Shown piece after piece: positions 1-8,406 of a stretch of 64,000 nt of DNA (positions are counted from its first letter, which is position 1; each line of letters starts with the position of its first letter). Below the pieces are notes generated by a model, which did not search any database, was not told where the DNA came from, and saw nothing but the letters and a program-made list of their open reading frames with translations. Location: contig CP036432.1 in NCBI GenBank assembly GCA_007753675.1, forward strand, positions 1 to 64,000, in the 5' to 3' direction. This DNA is from Stieleria magnilauensis (GTDB lineage Bacteria; Planctomycetota; Planctomycetia; Pirellulales; Pirellulaceae). The translations under genes and the position numbers were made by a program.

Positions 1-1110
1 GTGAACCTGTCTCCCGCCACCCCGAAGATCGAAACGTTTCCGTTGGAGCGCCCGTTGTTGCGCCAACGGTCGCGTGATGCGAAACTGGCGCGGAGCCGTG
101 CGGCGGCGTCGCTGTCGTTCTTCATCAGCGGTGACGAGAACCGATTGGCGACCTATGTGGCTCAGTCGGAACCGACGATCGCGATGTCGCAACCGGTCTT
201 GTTGATCGGTCCATCGGGATGCGGCAAAACGACGTTAGCGTTGCATTTGGCCGCTCGCATCGCCGCCTCGCTTTCACTCGGTGGTGACGCCACGGCCGTC
301 AAGTATTTCTTGGCGTCGGACTTTGCCCGCGAGTATGCCGAAGCGGTTTCGGCGGACGATTTGCCACCGCTTCGTGAGTCGCTCGACGACGCCGCGATCC
401 TGGTGATCGATGATCTGGATTCGATCGCCGGAAAGATGGCCGCTCAAGATGAATTGTCGATTCGCATCGAACGGCGGATTGCGGCGGGAAAGCCGACGAT
501 TTTCACCAGCAAACGGCTGCCTTCGGAAACTCGCGCGATCCGCCCCCAACTGGCCAGTCGGTGCGTGATCGGGCTGACCATCCCGGTCGCTTACCCGACC
601 GGCCAATCGCGATTGACGATTCTTCGCGAACTCGCCTTGCTTCGCGGTCTGGAACTGTCCGACGACTTGATCGGGTTGCTCGATGCCGGGCTACGGACCG
701 ACATTTCGGTGCTGGCACTCGACTCCGCCATCAAGCAAGTCGACTTGTATTGTCGCATGAATCAATCCGCGGCCGATGTCGTGGCGGTTCAATCGGCGAT
801 CAACGCGGCGGGCCAACGCAGCGAAATCGATTTGGGAAAGATCACCCGTATCGTGGCCCGAATCTGGGGACATCGCACCAAAGACCTGCGAAGCGGTTCG
901 CGAAAGCAATCCGTCGTCCGTGCACGATCATTGGCGATGTTGCTGGCCCGCCAATTCACCTCGTCCAGCCTGGACAAGATCGGCGAGTACTTTGGCGGCC
1001 GAGATCATTCGACGGTTTTGCACGCGATCCGCAAGACCGAGACGTTGCTGCAGCAGGACGCCGACCTGAGTCGCATGATGGTCGAAGCCACCGAAAAGCT
1101 GGCCGCGTAG
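1..1110 (+). CDS. dnaA: Chromosomal replication initiator DnaA, short form
   Basis: Replication initiator ATPase that binds DnaA boxes and opens the origin. The 369-residue product has Walker A GPSGCGKT at residues 70-77, Walker B AILVIDDLD at 132-140, and the domain IV DNA-binding signature GGRDHSTVLHA at 332-342, which is diagnostic for DnaA. It is about 100 residues shorter than the E. coli protein: only about 45 residues precede the AAA+ domain, so domain I (helicase and DiaA interaction) and the domain II linker seem absent. The reading frame opens with GTG at base 1, so an upstream start outside the window cannot be excluded. dnaN follows after a 712 bp gap, the usual bacterial order. 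Confidence 0.93.
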   Translation: MNLSPATPKIETFPLERPLLRQRSRDAKLARSRAAASLSFFISGDENRLATYVAQSEPTIAMSQPVLLIGPSGCGKTTLALHLAARIAASLSLGGDATAVKYFLASDFAREYAEAVSADDLPPLRESLDDAAILVIDDLDSIAGKMAAQDELSIRIERRIAAGKPTIFTSKRLPSETRAIRPQLASRCVIGLTIPVAYPTGQSRLTILRELALLRGLELSDDLIGLLDAGLRTDISVLALDSAIKQVDLYCRMNQSAADVVAVQSAINAAGQRSEIDLGKITRIVARIWGHRTKDLRSGSRKQSVVRARSLAMLLARQFTSSSLDKIGEYFGGRDHSTVLHAIRKTETLLQQDADLSRMMVEATEKLAA

Positions 1111-1822
1111 GGTCTGCCGACCTTTGTCTTCGAGTGGATCTGATTGGATCGTTGCCCCTGAGCCGGATGTGAATGAGCCCACGGATGGCAGCGCGAACCC
1201 ACGGATCACCAAGGCTGCATTTTATCCGTGGGTTCGCGCTGCCATCTGTGGGTGTTCTCTGTTGCTGTGCTCCTCGAACAACGGATCGATCGATAGCAGC
1301 CCAGGCACACGTACGATAGCCAGCCTGCAAGCGTCCCCTCGCTGCGCTTGACCCTCCCTGACAGGGTGGGTGACTTTGGGAACTGTGCGGCCTGCTCGCC
1401 CCGTTGCCGGCCTTCTTTCTCGATTTTTCTTGGCCGCTGGGAAGTGGAAAACGCGTTGGTGCCCCGTCGGTACCCGGATGACCGAATCGTTGATCGAATC
1501 GATCCCTACCTACCACGCTGTCGGCCACTGTCAGCAACCGGCGACTTCCCCGACATTGGACCGACACATTTCCGACGGCTTTTCCACCAACCCCTGTGTC
1601 GCGTAAGTGGTTCTGGCGAAGGTACTTATTGCTGCCAAATGGGATCCACTGACGGCATCTTCGGAAAGATTACGATAACGACGATAAATAAATACATCTA
1701 ACCAGAATAAAAACCCATCGGATGAAACGTGGACGGCTCGTGGTGCCATGCTGCCGAAACCGACGGATTGCGTTAAAACATGGAGCCTGTAAATCGCTCC
1801 TCCAGCCGATTGCTTTGCATCC
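1111..1822. other. dnaA-dnaN intergenic region, candidate origin
   Basis: This 712 bp stretch has no convincing gene. It holds a near-perfect 29 bp inverted repeat (1178-1252) and, at about 1665-1712, the most A+T-rich run nearby (AAAGATTACGATAACGACGA and onward), which could be an unwinding element. One box-like sequence, TTTTCCACC near 1580, is one mismatch from a DnaA box. There is no cluster of perfect TTATCCACA boxes. Location between dnaA and dnaN is the main argument for an origin; sequence support is weak. Confidence 0.35.
1178..1252. repeat. 29 bp inverted repeat with 17 bp loop
   Basis: The left arm 1178-1206 (CCCACGGATGGCAGCGCGAA and onward) is the reverse complement of the right arm 1224-1252 with one mismatch. 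Each arm contains two copies of a CCCACGGAT-like 9-mer. It could terminate dnaA transcription, though no T-run follows, or it could be a small mobile palindrome. Confidence 0.85.
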
Positions 1823-2941
1823 ATGAAGATAACTTGCTCGCGTGAACCCCTGACGAATGCCTTTTCACTGGCGGCCAGTGTCGCCCCGGCTCGGTCTCCC
1901 AAGGAGATCTTGCAGAACGTGAAAATCACCGCGTCGGGCGGCAAGCTCACACTGACCGCGACCGATATGGAAGTCGGGATCCGATTGGAAGTCGAGGAAG
2001 GGGTGGAGATTGAAACCGAAGGCACCGCGCTGCTGCCAGTGCAACGCATGATGGCGATCCTGCGAGAAAGCAACGATGAGACGTTGACGTTGGAGACCGA
2101 TGATTCGGGGATTCAGGTCAGCGGGGCGCGGAGCAAGTTTCGGTTGCCCGGCAGCAACCCGGACGAGTTTCCGCCGGTGGTGTCATTCGAAGAAGAGAAA
2201 TACCACGTGATCTCGACGCGGTTTTTCCGTTCGATGGTGCGTCGAACCGTCTTCGCCACCGACACCGACAACAGCCGATTCGCCCTTGGGGGTGTGCTGT
2301 TGGAGATGAGTGGCAATTCGGTCACGGCGGTGGGAACCGACGGACGTCGGCTGGCCAGCATGCAGGGCGAAGGCGAATCGATCGGCGGGCACGAGACCAG
2401 CGGCACCAGCACGATCGTGCCGACGCGGGCGATTCAATTGATGGAACGGGCAGTCGACGAAAACGAAGACACGGTGGATGTCGCGGCGCGGCAAAGCGAT
2501 TTGTTGCTGCGAACCAAAACGGCGGTGATCTATTCACGGCTCGTGGAAGGGCGTTATCCGACGTGGCGGCAAGTGATCCCCAAACGCGACGACGCGGTTC
2601 AATTGGACCTGACCGTTGGTCCGGTGTTCGCGGCGCTGCGGCAGGCGGCGATCGTGACCGACCAAGAAAGTCGTGGCATCGATTTCACCTTCGGCGACGG
2701 AACGTTGAAACTGGAAGCGAGCACCAAGGATGTCGGGCAATCGCAAATCGAATTGCCGATCGCGTACGACGGCGAACCGATCACACTGACGATGGACCAC
2801 CGTTACCTGGCTGATTTTTGCAAGGTGCTCGACCGCGAGCAGAGTTTTCAAATCGAGATCGAATCCGGAGCCTCGCCGGCCTTGATGACCACCGACGATG
2901 GCTATTCGTACGTGATCATGCCGATGTCACGAGATCGATAA
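1823..2941 (+). CDS. dnaN: DNA polymerase III beta subunit (sliding clamp)
   Basis: Ring-shaped processivity clamp that tethers the replicative polymerase to DNA. The 372-residue length matches the family (about 366-375). The N-terminal MKITCSREPL start, the internal stretch FALGGVLLEM followed by VGTDGRRLA, and the C-terminal ending YVIMPMSRDR (typical clamp ending is YVVMPMRL) identify it. The ATG at 1823 fits the usual N-terminus; no clear ribosome binding site precedes it, which is common in this window. It follows dnaA in the same direction and precedes the transaldolase gene by 154 bp. Confidence 0.95.
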   Translation: MKITCSREPLTNAFSLAASVAPARSPKEILQNVKITASGGKLTLTATDMEVGIRLEVEEGVEIETEGTALLPVQRMMAILRESNDETLTLETDDSGIQVSGARSKFRLPGSNPDEFPPVVSFEEEKYHVISTRFFRSMVRRTVFATDTDNSRFALGGVLLEMSGNSVTAVGTDGRRLASMQGEGESIGGHETSGTSTIVPTRAIQLMERAVDENEDTVDVAARQSDLLLRTKTAVIYSRLVEGRYPTWRQVIPKRDDAVQLDLTVGPVFAALRQAAIVTDQESRGIDFTFGDGTLKLEASTKDVGQSQIELPIAYDGEPITLTMDHRYLADFCKVLDREQSFQIEIESGASPALMTTDDGYSYVIMPMSRDR

Positions 2942-3095
2942 AGGCCGATTGGGGGGCAGGATCGGCCGTTACCCCCGAACGGCGGGGATGGGGGACGGAT
3001 ACGGTTTGGTGCTCCGAAGGCGGCCATGCTAGGCTACCGATGACAGAATCATCATCTAACGGACCAAGACCATTCCACTCAGGGGAACAGCGCTC

Positions 3096-4082
3096 GTGAA
3101 CGACGTTTCAAATCCGGCCAGTCAGCTCGATCAACTCAAACAGTTCACCAAAGTGGTCGCCGACACGGGTGACTTCGAATCGATGCGGGAGTTCGCGCCG
3201 CAAGACGCCACCACCAACCCGTCGCTGATCCTGGCCGCTTCGGGCCAACCGCAATACGCTCACCTGATCGAACAAGCGATCGACGAACACGCCGGTGGAT
3301 CGCTCAGCGGGCAAGAACGCATCGACAGCATTCTCAATCGCGTCCTGATCCTGTTCGGCAAGGAGATCTTGCAGATCGTTCCGGGGCGGGTGTCCACCGA
3401 AGTCGATGCACGACTGTCGTTTGATACCCAGGGCACCATCGAGCTGGCCAAGCGGCTGATCGACCAGTATGCCGGCGAAGGGATTGAGCGAGACCGCGTG
3501 CTGATCAAGATCGCGTCGACGTGGGAAGGCATTCGGGCGGCCGAGGTGCTGGAGAAAGAAGGCATTCATTGCAACTTGACGTTGCTGTTCTCGCTGCCTC
3601 AAGCAATCGCCTGTGCCGAAGCCAAGGTGCAGTTGATCTCGCCATTCGTCGGTCGTATCTACGATTGGTACAAGAAGTCGACCGGACAGGAATACAGCGG
3701 TGCCGATGACCCAGGCGTCCAGTCGGTCGGGCAGATCTATGAGTACTACAAGAAATTCGATTACAAAACGGAAGTCATGGGCGCCAGCTTCCGTAACGTC
3801 GGCCAGATCATCGAATTGGCCGGATGTGACCTGCTGACGATCAGCCCCAATCTGCTGGCGGAACTACAAGCGTCGACCGACCCGATCGAAAAGAAACTCG
3901 ACGAAGCGGCGGCCAAGCAGAGCGACATCGAAAAGGTCACCATGGATGAGAACACGTTTCGGTTTGAATTGAACGAGGATGCCATGGCGACCGAAAAAAC
4001 GGCCGAAGGGATCCGTCGCTTTGCCGCCGACATCCGCAAGCTGGAAACGATGATCAGCGAAAAAGCCGAGGCTGCTGTTTAA
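3096..4082 (+). CDS. tal: Transaldolase
   Basis: Transfers a dihydroxyacetone unit between sugar phosphates in the non-oxidative pentose phosphate pathway; cytoplasmic. The 328-residue protein has the family motif DATTNPSLI at residues 38-46 and the Schiff-base lysine in [14 protein letters not shown] (K138, equivalent to K132 of E. coli TalB), followed by [11 protein letters not shown]. It is a full-length TalB-type enzyme. The start is GTG at 3096, with an AGGGGAA-like site about ten bases upstream. It sits between dnaN and a DciA-type gene, a position with no obvious functional link to replication. Confidence 0.96.
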   Translation: MNDVSNPASQLDQLKQFTKVVADTGDFESMREFAPQDATTNPSLILAASGQPQYAHLIEQAIDEHAGGSLSGQERIDSILNRVLILFGKEILQIVPGRVSTEVDARLSFDTQGTIELAKRLIDQYAGEGIERDRVLIKIASTWEGIRAAEVLEKEGIHCNLTLLFSLPQAIACAEAKVQLISPFVGRIYDWYKKSTGQEYSGADDPGVQSVGQIYEYYKKFDYKTEVMGASFRNVGQIIELAGCDLLTISPNLLAELQASTDPIEKKLDEAAAKQSDIEKVTMDENTFRFELNEDAMATEKTAEGIRRFAADIRKLETMISEKAEAAV

Positions 4083-4091
4083 ACGTTACCG

Positions 4092-4412
4092 ATGAATAGA
4101 CCGCCGGATCCGCCGAAACCCCGCGTACAATCGATCGGCTCGCTAGTCGGCCAATTGATCTCGCGACGCGGGTACGCACAAATCGCGGCCACCGACCGGT
4201 TCCACGAAGCGATCGCGGCGGCCGTCGGCAACGATCTGGCGGCCGAAGTCACCGTCGGCAAACTCAATCGCGGCGTGCTCAAAGTGTTTGCTAAAGACTC
4301 GGTCACGATCCAGGAATTGACGTTTCAAAAACGAACGATCATCAAGCACATCGCCAAACAGTTGCCCGACGCCAAGATCAGCGACATCCGCTTCGCCGTG
4401 CTGACCCGATAG
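4092..4412 (+). CDS. DciA-like (DUF721) protein, putative replicative helicase loader
   Basis: A 106-residue protein resembling the DUF721/DciA family: an N-terminal helix with IGSLVGQLISRRGY, a central W-less version of the usual core, then GVLKVFAKDSVTIQELTFQK and a C-terminal KISDIRFAVLTR strand. DciA is the ancestral bacterial factor that helps load DnaB helicase and is often found near dnaA. It begins nine bases after tal and shares its direction, so the two are probably co-transcribed. The family call rests on the hydrophobic pattern and the replication-gene context; the exact role here is inferred. Confidence 0.72.
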   Translation: MNRPPDPPKPRVQSIGSLVGQLISRRGYAQIAATDRFHEAIAAAVGNDLAAEVTVGKLNRGVLKVFAKDSVTIQELTFQKRTIIKHIAKQLPDAKISDIRFAVLTR

Positions 4413-4413
4413 T

Positions 4414-4434
4414 GGCGTAAGCTTCCAGCTTGCG
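4414..4434. terminator. Short palindrome between converging genes
   Basis: GCGTAAGCTTCCAGCTTGCGG contains the inverted pair AAGCT/AGCTT. It lies between the end of the DciA-like gene and the end of the exchanger gene, where a bidirectional terminator would be expected. It has no T-run, so it may only be a dispersed repeat. Confidence 0.35.
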
Positions 4435-4442
4435 GTATCGGG

Positions 4443-5822
4443 TTAAAACCCCAGCGAGCCCAACACCGCGTAGCCGATAAACACCAGGTACAAGCCGACC
4501 AAGACCAACGACTTTCGCAGTGTCAGTTGTAACCGGTGCGACAGAATTGCCAGTGTGATCACGGTCAAAGACAGCAACAGGACCTGCAGACCGAATAAAC
4601 CCGGCATCGGCTTGCCGTCGATCAGTAAATCGATCGGTTGGCCGTTGTTGAGAAAGATGCCGGCGATCAGCGGCAGCGACAGACAGATGCAGATGTCAAA
4701 GATGTTGGATCCGAAGGCGTTGCTGACCGCACCGTCGTCATCGCCACGCTTGGCCGCTCCGATGGACAGCAACGTATCGGGAACACTGCTAGCCGCCGCG
4801 GCAACAATCACGGCGACAAAGAACACCGGGATGTCCAGTGTGGTGGCGATCGACACGGTGACTTCTACCAGCCAGTAACAGGCGATCGCGGTGATCGCGG
4901 TGGAGCCGACCAACAGGCTGTAGGAGATCGACGGGCGAAGCGGGATTTGGATCCGCCCGAACAACATGCCGGCCGAGTCGACTTCGTCGTCACCTTCCTC
5001 GTCATCGCTCTCACCCCGCAGCTCGCGAGCGACATAGTCGATCAGACTCGGCGTTGCGTTGATCCCATGCTCGGTCAGGGCGGATTGGATCTGTTGATCG
5101 CTGGGCTTGTCGATCGATTGAAGCGTCTCGATCGCCACCGATCGGGCAATCCGGTACTTGCGGGCATCGATCCACAGCCAGACCAAATACACCCCATAGA
5201 GGGCGAGTAAGATCGCCGCCAGGTGCCAGGAGAGTTGTTTGCTGAACAGAAACACGACCAGCACAATTTCACAGACCAGAAACCACAACCCGTCGCGGGT
5301 GATCACGGTGCGATGGATTTCGATGATCGGTTTTCGGTGCCGAGTCAACGCGATGGCGATGCCACAAAACGCCGGGATCAAGATCATGTTGTAGACCGCC
5401 GATCCGGCACAGGTCGCGATCGTCGCCCCAAATCCCTCGCCGGCGTGTAGACCGGGTTCCCCCGGCGGGGCCAGGACCGAAGCGTTCATGGCATACAGGA
5501 CAAAGAAAAAACCCGTGAACAGTTCGGGCAGTGAGCTGGCAACCGCGTCCAACGTCGCACCGCGAACACTACTGGGGATCCGCCACTGTTCGCCCAAATA
5601 CTGTGCGGCGTCGGCGAACGGATCGCACGCTTGCCAAATCACGATCGAAATCATTGTGATTTGAAACACCGCAAGTGTCAGGTTAGCGGCAACCGACGCG
5701 GGAGCCAGACTCGCCCATCCGTAGCTGGCACACAGCCCGAGAAAGCAGGCGGCGGTGACCCAGACGGCGAGGCCGAAGCGGGTATCGGAGGGGGGAGAAT
5801 CAGACGGGGCGGAAGCAGACAA
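4443..5822 (-). CDS. Sodium/calcium exchanger family (CaCA) membrane protein
   Basis: Predicted cation antiporter of the inner membrane. The 459 residues contain many hydrophobic helices in two halves. The first alpha repeat reads GATLDAVASSLPELFTGFFF and the second reads AAASSVPDTLLSIGAAKRG followed by NAFGSNIFDICICLSLP; both are hallmark motifs of the CaCA superfamily, closest in style to K+-dependent (NCKX-like) exchangers. A hydrophilic acidic loop (GESDDEEGDDEVDS) separates the halves and could be regulatory. The ATG at 5822 precedes a short polar tail and the first helix. The ion actually moved cannot be told from sequence alone. It converges with the DciA-like gene. Confidence 0.88.
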   Translation of the reverse strand: MSASAPSDSPPSDTRFGLAVWVTAACFLGLCASYGWASLAPASVAANLTLAVFQITMISIVIWQACDPFADAAQYLGEQWRIPSSVRGATLDAVASSLPELFTGFFFVLYAMNASVLAPPGEPGLHAGEGFGATIATCAGSAVYNMILIPAFCGIAIALTRHRKPIIEIHRTVITRDGLWFLVCEIVLVVFLFSKQLSWHLAAILLALYGVYLVWLWIDARKYRIARSVAIETLQSIDKPSDQQIQSALTEHGINATPSLIDYVARELRGESDDEEGDDEVDSAGMLFGRIQIPLRPSISYSLLVGSTAITAIACYWLVEVTVSIATTLDIPVFFVAVIVAAAASSVPDTLLSIGAAKRGDDDGAVSNAFGSNIFDICICLSLPLIAGIFLNNGQPIDLLIDGKPMPGLFGLQVLLLSLTVITLAILSHRLQLTLRKSLVLVGLYLVFIGYAVLGSLGF

Positions 5823-5931
5823 TCGACTCTCGAGATGGGCGGGAACGGTGGCTGGACGAAACGAAGTGTAGTAGGGAGCGAAATGTTTGCGGATGGGGCG
5901 CAGGAAAACACGGTCATGTTAAATTGCACGC

Positions 5932-6639
5932 ATGACACACACCGATACCACAGAAATCCACCCCGCGGATCTGCCCGCCGAACTGATCGCCACCGCCAAC
6001 GGAGTGCTCGATTGGCGCTGGGAAGACACGTCGATCGCGGACAAAACCTGGCCGCTTGCGGTCGCAGCCGACCCCGATGCGATGCTGATCGATGCTTGCA
6101 AACGGCAGGACGACGGTGAAACCGGCGTCATCGACCCGTTTTGGGCAGCGACCTGGCGGGCGGCGTCCGGTTTGGACCGCTTTTTAGAGACTCTGCAACT
6201 GGACGGTCAATCGGTGCTGGAATTGGGCTGCGGAACCGGGCATGCGGGCATCTCCGCGGCGCTCCGGGGTGCTCAAGTGACGCTGACCGATGGAGTGGAA
6301 GACCCCCTGCATCTGGTCCGGCTGAGCAGTCACCCGATCGCGGACCGTTGTGAGATCCGTCGGTTGAGATTCGGAATCGATCGACTGGACAGAAAATTCC
6401 CCATCATCCTGGGCAGCGACGTCACCTACCTGCGTCAATTGTGGCCGGAGCTGGAGCAATGCTTGCTGGATCATTTGGCTCCCGGCGGCGTGGTCTTGTT
6501 GAGTGATCCGTACCGCATCATCGCCAATGAGTTCAGCGAGTGGATCGGCAAGCGTCCTTGGACCTACACCGAACACAAGCTGGAAATGAAAGACGACCCC
6601 GAACACCCGATCCGGGTGATGGAACTGCGAGCGGCATGA
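5932..6639 (+). CDS. Class I SAM-dependent methyltransferase
   Basis: A 235-residue methyltransferase. The SAM-binding motif I is VLELGCGTGHAGISAAL, followed by the acidic strand end VTLTDG, then ILGSDVTYLRQLWPELEQ and APGGVVLLSDPYR. The pattern resembles the METTL21/lysine-methyltransferase-like group, whose members methylate proteins. The N-terminal 70 residues are distinctive, with the segment VLDWRWEDTSIADKTWPLAV. The substrate is not identifiable. The gene stands alone, divergent from the exchanger gene with 109 bp between. Confidence 0.85.
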   Translation: MTHTDTTEIHPADLPAELIATANGVLDWRWEDTSIADKTWPLAVAADPDAMLIDACKRQDDGETGVIDPFWAATWRAASGLDRFLETLQLDGQSVLELGCGTGHAGISAALRGAQVTLTDGVEDPLHLVRLSSHPIADRCEIRRLRFGIDRLDRKFPIILGSDVTYLRQLWPELEQCLLDHLAPGGVVLLSDPYRIIANEFSEWIGKRPWTYTEHKLEMKDDPEHPIRVMELRAA

Positions 6640-6711
6640 AGGTGTGAGCGAACCGAGTATCCCGAGGGACGTCGATCGTGTTACTGAACGACTTTTGGGC
6701 AAGCTCCGCTC

Positions 6712-6990
6712 AGCGGTGCACACCGCAGAGCGGTGCCACAACAAAGCCCGGAGTCGCGAAGCGCACTCCGGGTGGGGGCGCAGAGGACAGGGGAACCCCA
6801 GCGGGGTTCAACAAACGGCGCGGCACAATCCGGGGTGCGCAAACGGCGGCGTGAATCGGGCGAATCGTGTTGCTCTGTTCAACCCCGTTGGGGTTGGCGG
6901 CCTGTTGGCGACCGGAACTTGGGGTGCGCGGGCGCGACCCCAAGCTTTGATGTGGCACGCCGCTGGCGTTGCGGGCCGCAGGAGCGGTTG
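6712..6990. repeat. Non-coding hairpin-rich interspersed element
   Basis: Within the 638 bp gap after the methyltransferase gene are several perfect short hairpins: CCCGGAGT...ACTCCGGG (6747-6772), AACCCCAGCGGGGTT (6794-6808) and CAACCCCGTTGGGGTTG (6880-6896). The block is open in several frames but none has a credible start or codon pattern. It looks like the mosaic repeats common in Rhodopirellula-type genomes. The rest of the gap (6991-7277) shows no gene. Confidence 0.55.
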
Positions 6991-7277
6991 ACGCTCGCGA
7001 GTCGTTCCCACAACGCGGTACGTTAAGTAATTCGTCAGTAATACAATCGACGTCCTCCGGGCATCATCCAGCCGTAGCGTTTGTTGCACTCGCTCACCAC
7101 CCTCGCTTGTATCGTCCACCGTCGCTTTTCCCAACCATCCGCTTCAGGAGTCTTTGGCACGCAGTTCATCGGCACCGCGGTGCACGCCGCGTTTTGATCT
7201 CATTGGTGCACTTCAAACATCCAAAGGCGATCGACTCCCAAGGATCGGCGCTTCGAGCGTTCGATCGTTTTTGTCTT

Positions 7278-7910
7278 TTAGTCAAACACGTACGCTTGAA
7301 TGCGATCGATCGACCACTGCGTTTGATCGATCGTTCGGAGCGGTGGGATTTGGGTGAGGTAGTCATCGGGTAATCCTCGGTCACGTAGGAACGATGCGGT
7401 CTTCTCGTAGTCGGCGTCACGAAAGTATTCCGCCCGCTGATAGAGCCGAATTCCCAAGATCGCATCGGCAATTTGAGTGATCGTGGTTTGCCAAGCCTGT
7501 TGATCGAGACTGTCGGCGGCGATCGTGGTCGGCCGATCGGTTTGGCATTGCAACGCATCGATCACACTCTGTCGCCACGAGCGTTCCGAATCGTCGGCCG
7601 AGCCATGATCGATTTCGATTTCAACCAGGTCGTTGACTTCATGGAAAATGGCGTCGACCGTGGCATCAAACATCGCCGCGGACGGCTCGATGATTTTAGC
7701 TCCCAACAGCGCCGCGGTGACCCGCTCGAGTAACCACAGTCGCTGATCTCCGTCCCACTGGTCAAACCAATCCACTGCGTACGTCCACGGTGGCTCGCCG
7801 TCGCGCAGCTCGGCGACGAGATGATCGGTCATCATCCCGATCGCCCCCCGCACCAAATCGGCTTCGGCGCCGATCAGGTTCCGCATTCCGCGTGTCGTCG
7901 GCCAAGGCAT
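7278..7910 (-). CDS. Hypothetical protein
   Basis: A 210-residue acidic cytoplasmic protein that I do not recognise. It lacks a signal peptide and membrane helices. It reads as mostly helical with several Trp residues, including PPWTYAVDWFDQWDGDQRLW near the middle of the first half and RTIDQTQWSIDRIQAYVFD at the C-terminus. The frame is kept open over its whole length on the minus strand, and the composition is balanced, which supports a real gene. It stands alone between two repeat-containing gaps. No function can be given. Confidence 0.7.
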   Translation of the reverse strand: MPWPTTRGMRNLIGAEADLVRGAIGMMTDHLVAELRDGEPPWTYAVDWFDQWDGDQRLWLLERVTAALLGAKIIEPSAAMFDATVDAIFHEVNDLVEIEIDHGSADDSERSWRQSVIDALQCQTDRPTTIAADSLDQQAWQTTITQIADAILGIRLYQRAEYFRDADYEKTASFLRDRGLPDDYLTQIPPLRTIDQTQWSIDRIQAYVFD

Positions 7911-8406
7911 GTCGGCGGTTCACTCTGTCGGCCAAAGGCAATGGGTCACGTCCATATCGATTTTAGCTGCTATCCCCACTCGGGCGGTCGATTTAGTCGA
8001 TGTTCTGAATTCAGCGCGACGATCTTAGCCCAACGCGTAAGCGAGGGGCGGCGCGTGGCCCCCAGCTAACGCATGCGTTCCTTAAATCAACAGCCCGCTT
8101 GCGGTGATGATCGTGCGGCTGGTGAATAGCGAAATCCCGAGTGGTGTTGAAATCGAGCACCGCAGCGATGTTACAATGGTGAGAGTCTTCGTAGGAAACC
8201 AAAATGATTGATCTTCATGATCGTCATTCAACCGTGACTCCGACCTTCGCTCCAACGCTGCCGCTCTTGCTTTCGGATTTATTCTTAGAAGACTGATTCA
8301 GCGAGCGACGAACGCCCTCCCGCCCACGACGCACCAGCGCCGATCATCCAGAGAGACTCTATCCGGGTGCACCATGATTCCCTCCGGCTATCAAGGAACT
8401 TGCAAC
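7911..8406. other. Intergenic region with a dispersed repeat
   Basis: No gene is supported in these 496 bp. At about 8029-8078 the run AACGCGTAAGCGAGGGGCGG followed by CGCGTGGCCCCCAGCTAACG forms an imperfect palindrome of a type often dispersed in planctomycete genomes. A related CGCGTGGCCCC string occurs inside the UbiD-family gene (61811). The remainder probably holds promoters for the flanking divergent genes. Confidence 0.5.

Noticed and set aside
6710..6958. Short minus-strand frame of 82 codons in the hairpin-rich gap
   Set aside because: It is formed by the repeat (many PNGVE/NPAGV-type strings from hairpin arms). Such frames are often over-called in these genomes.
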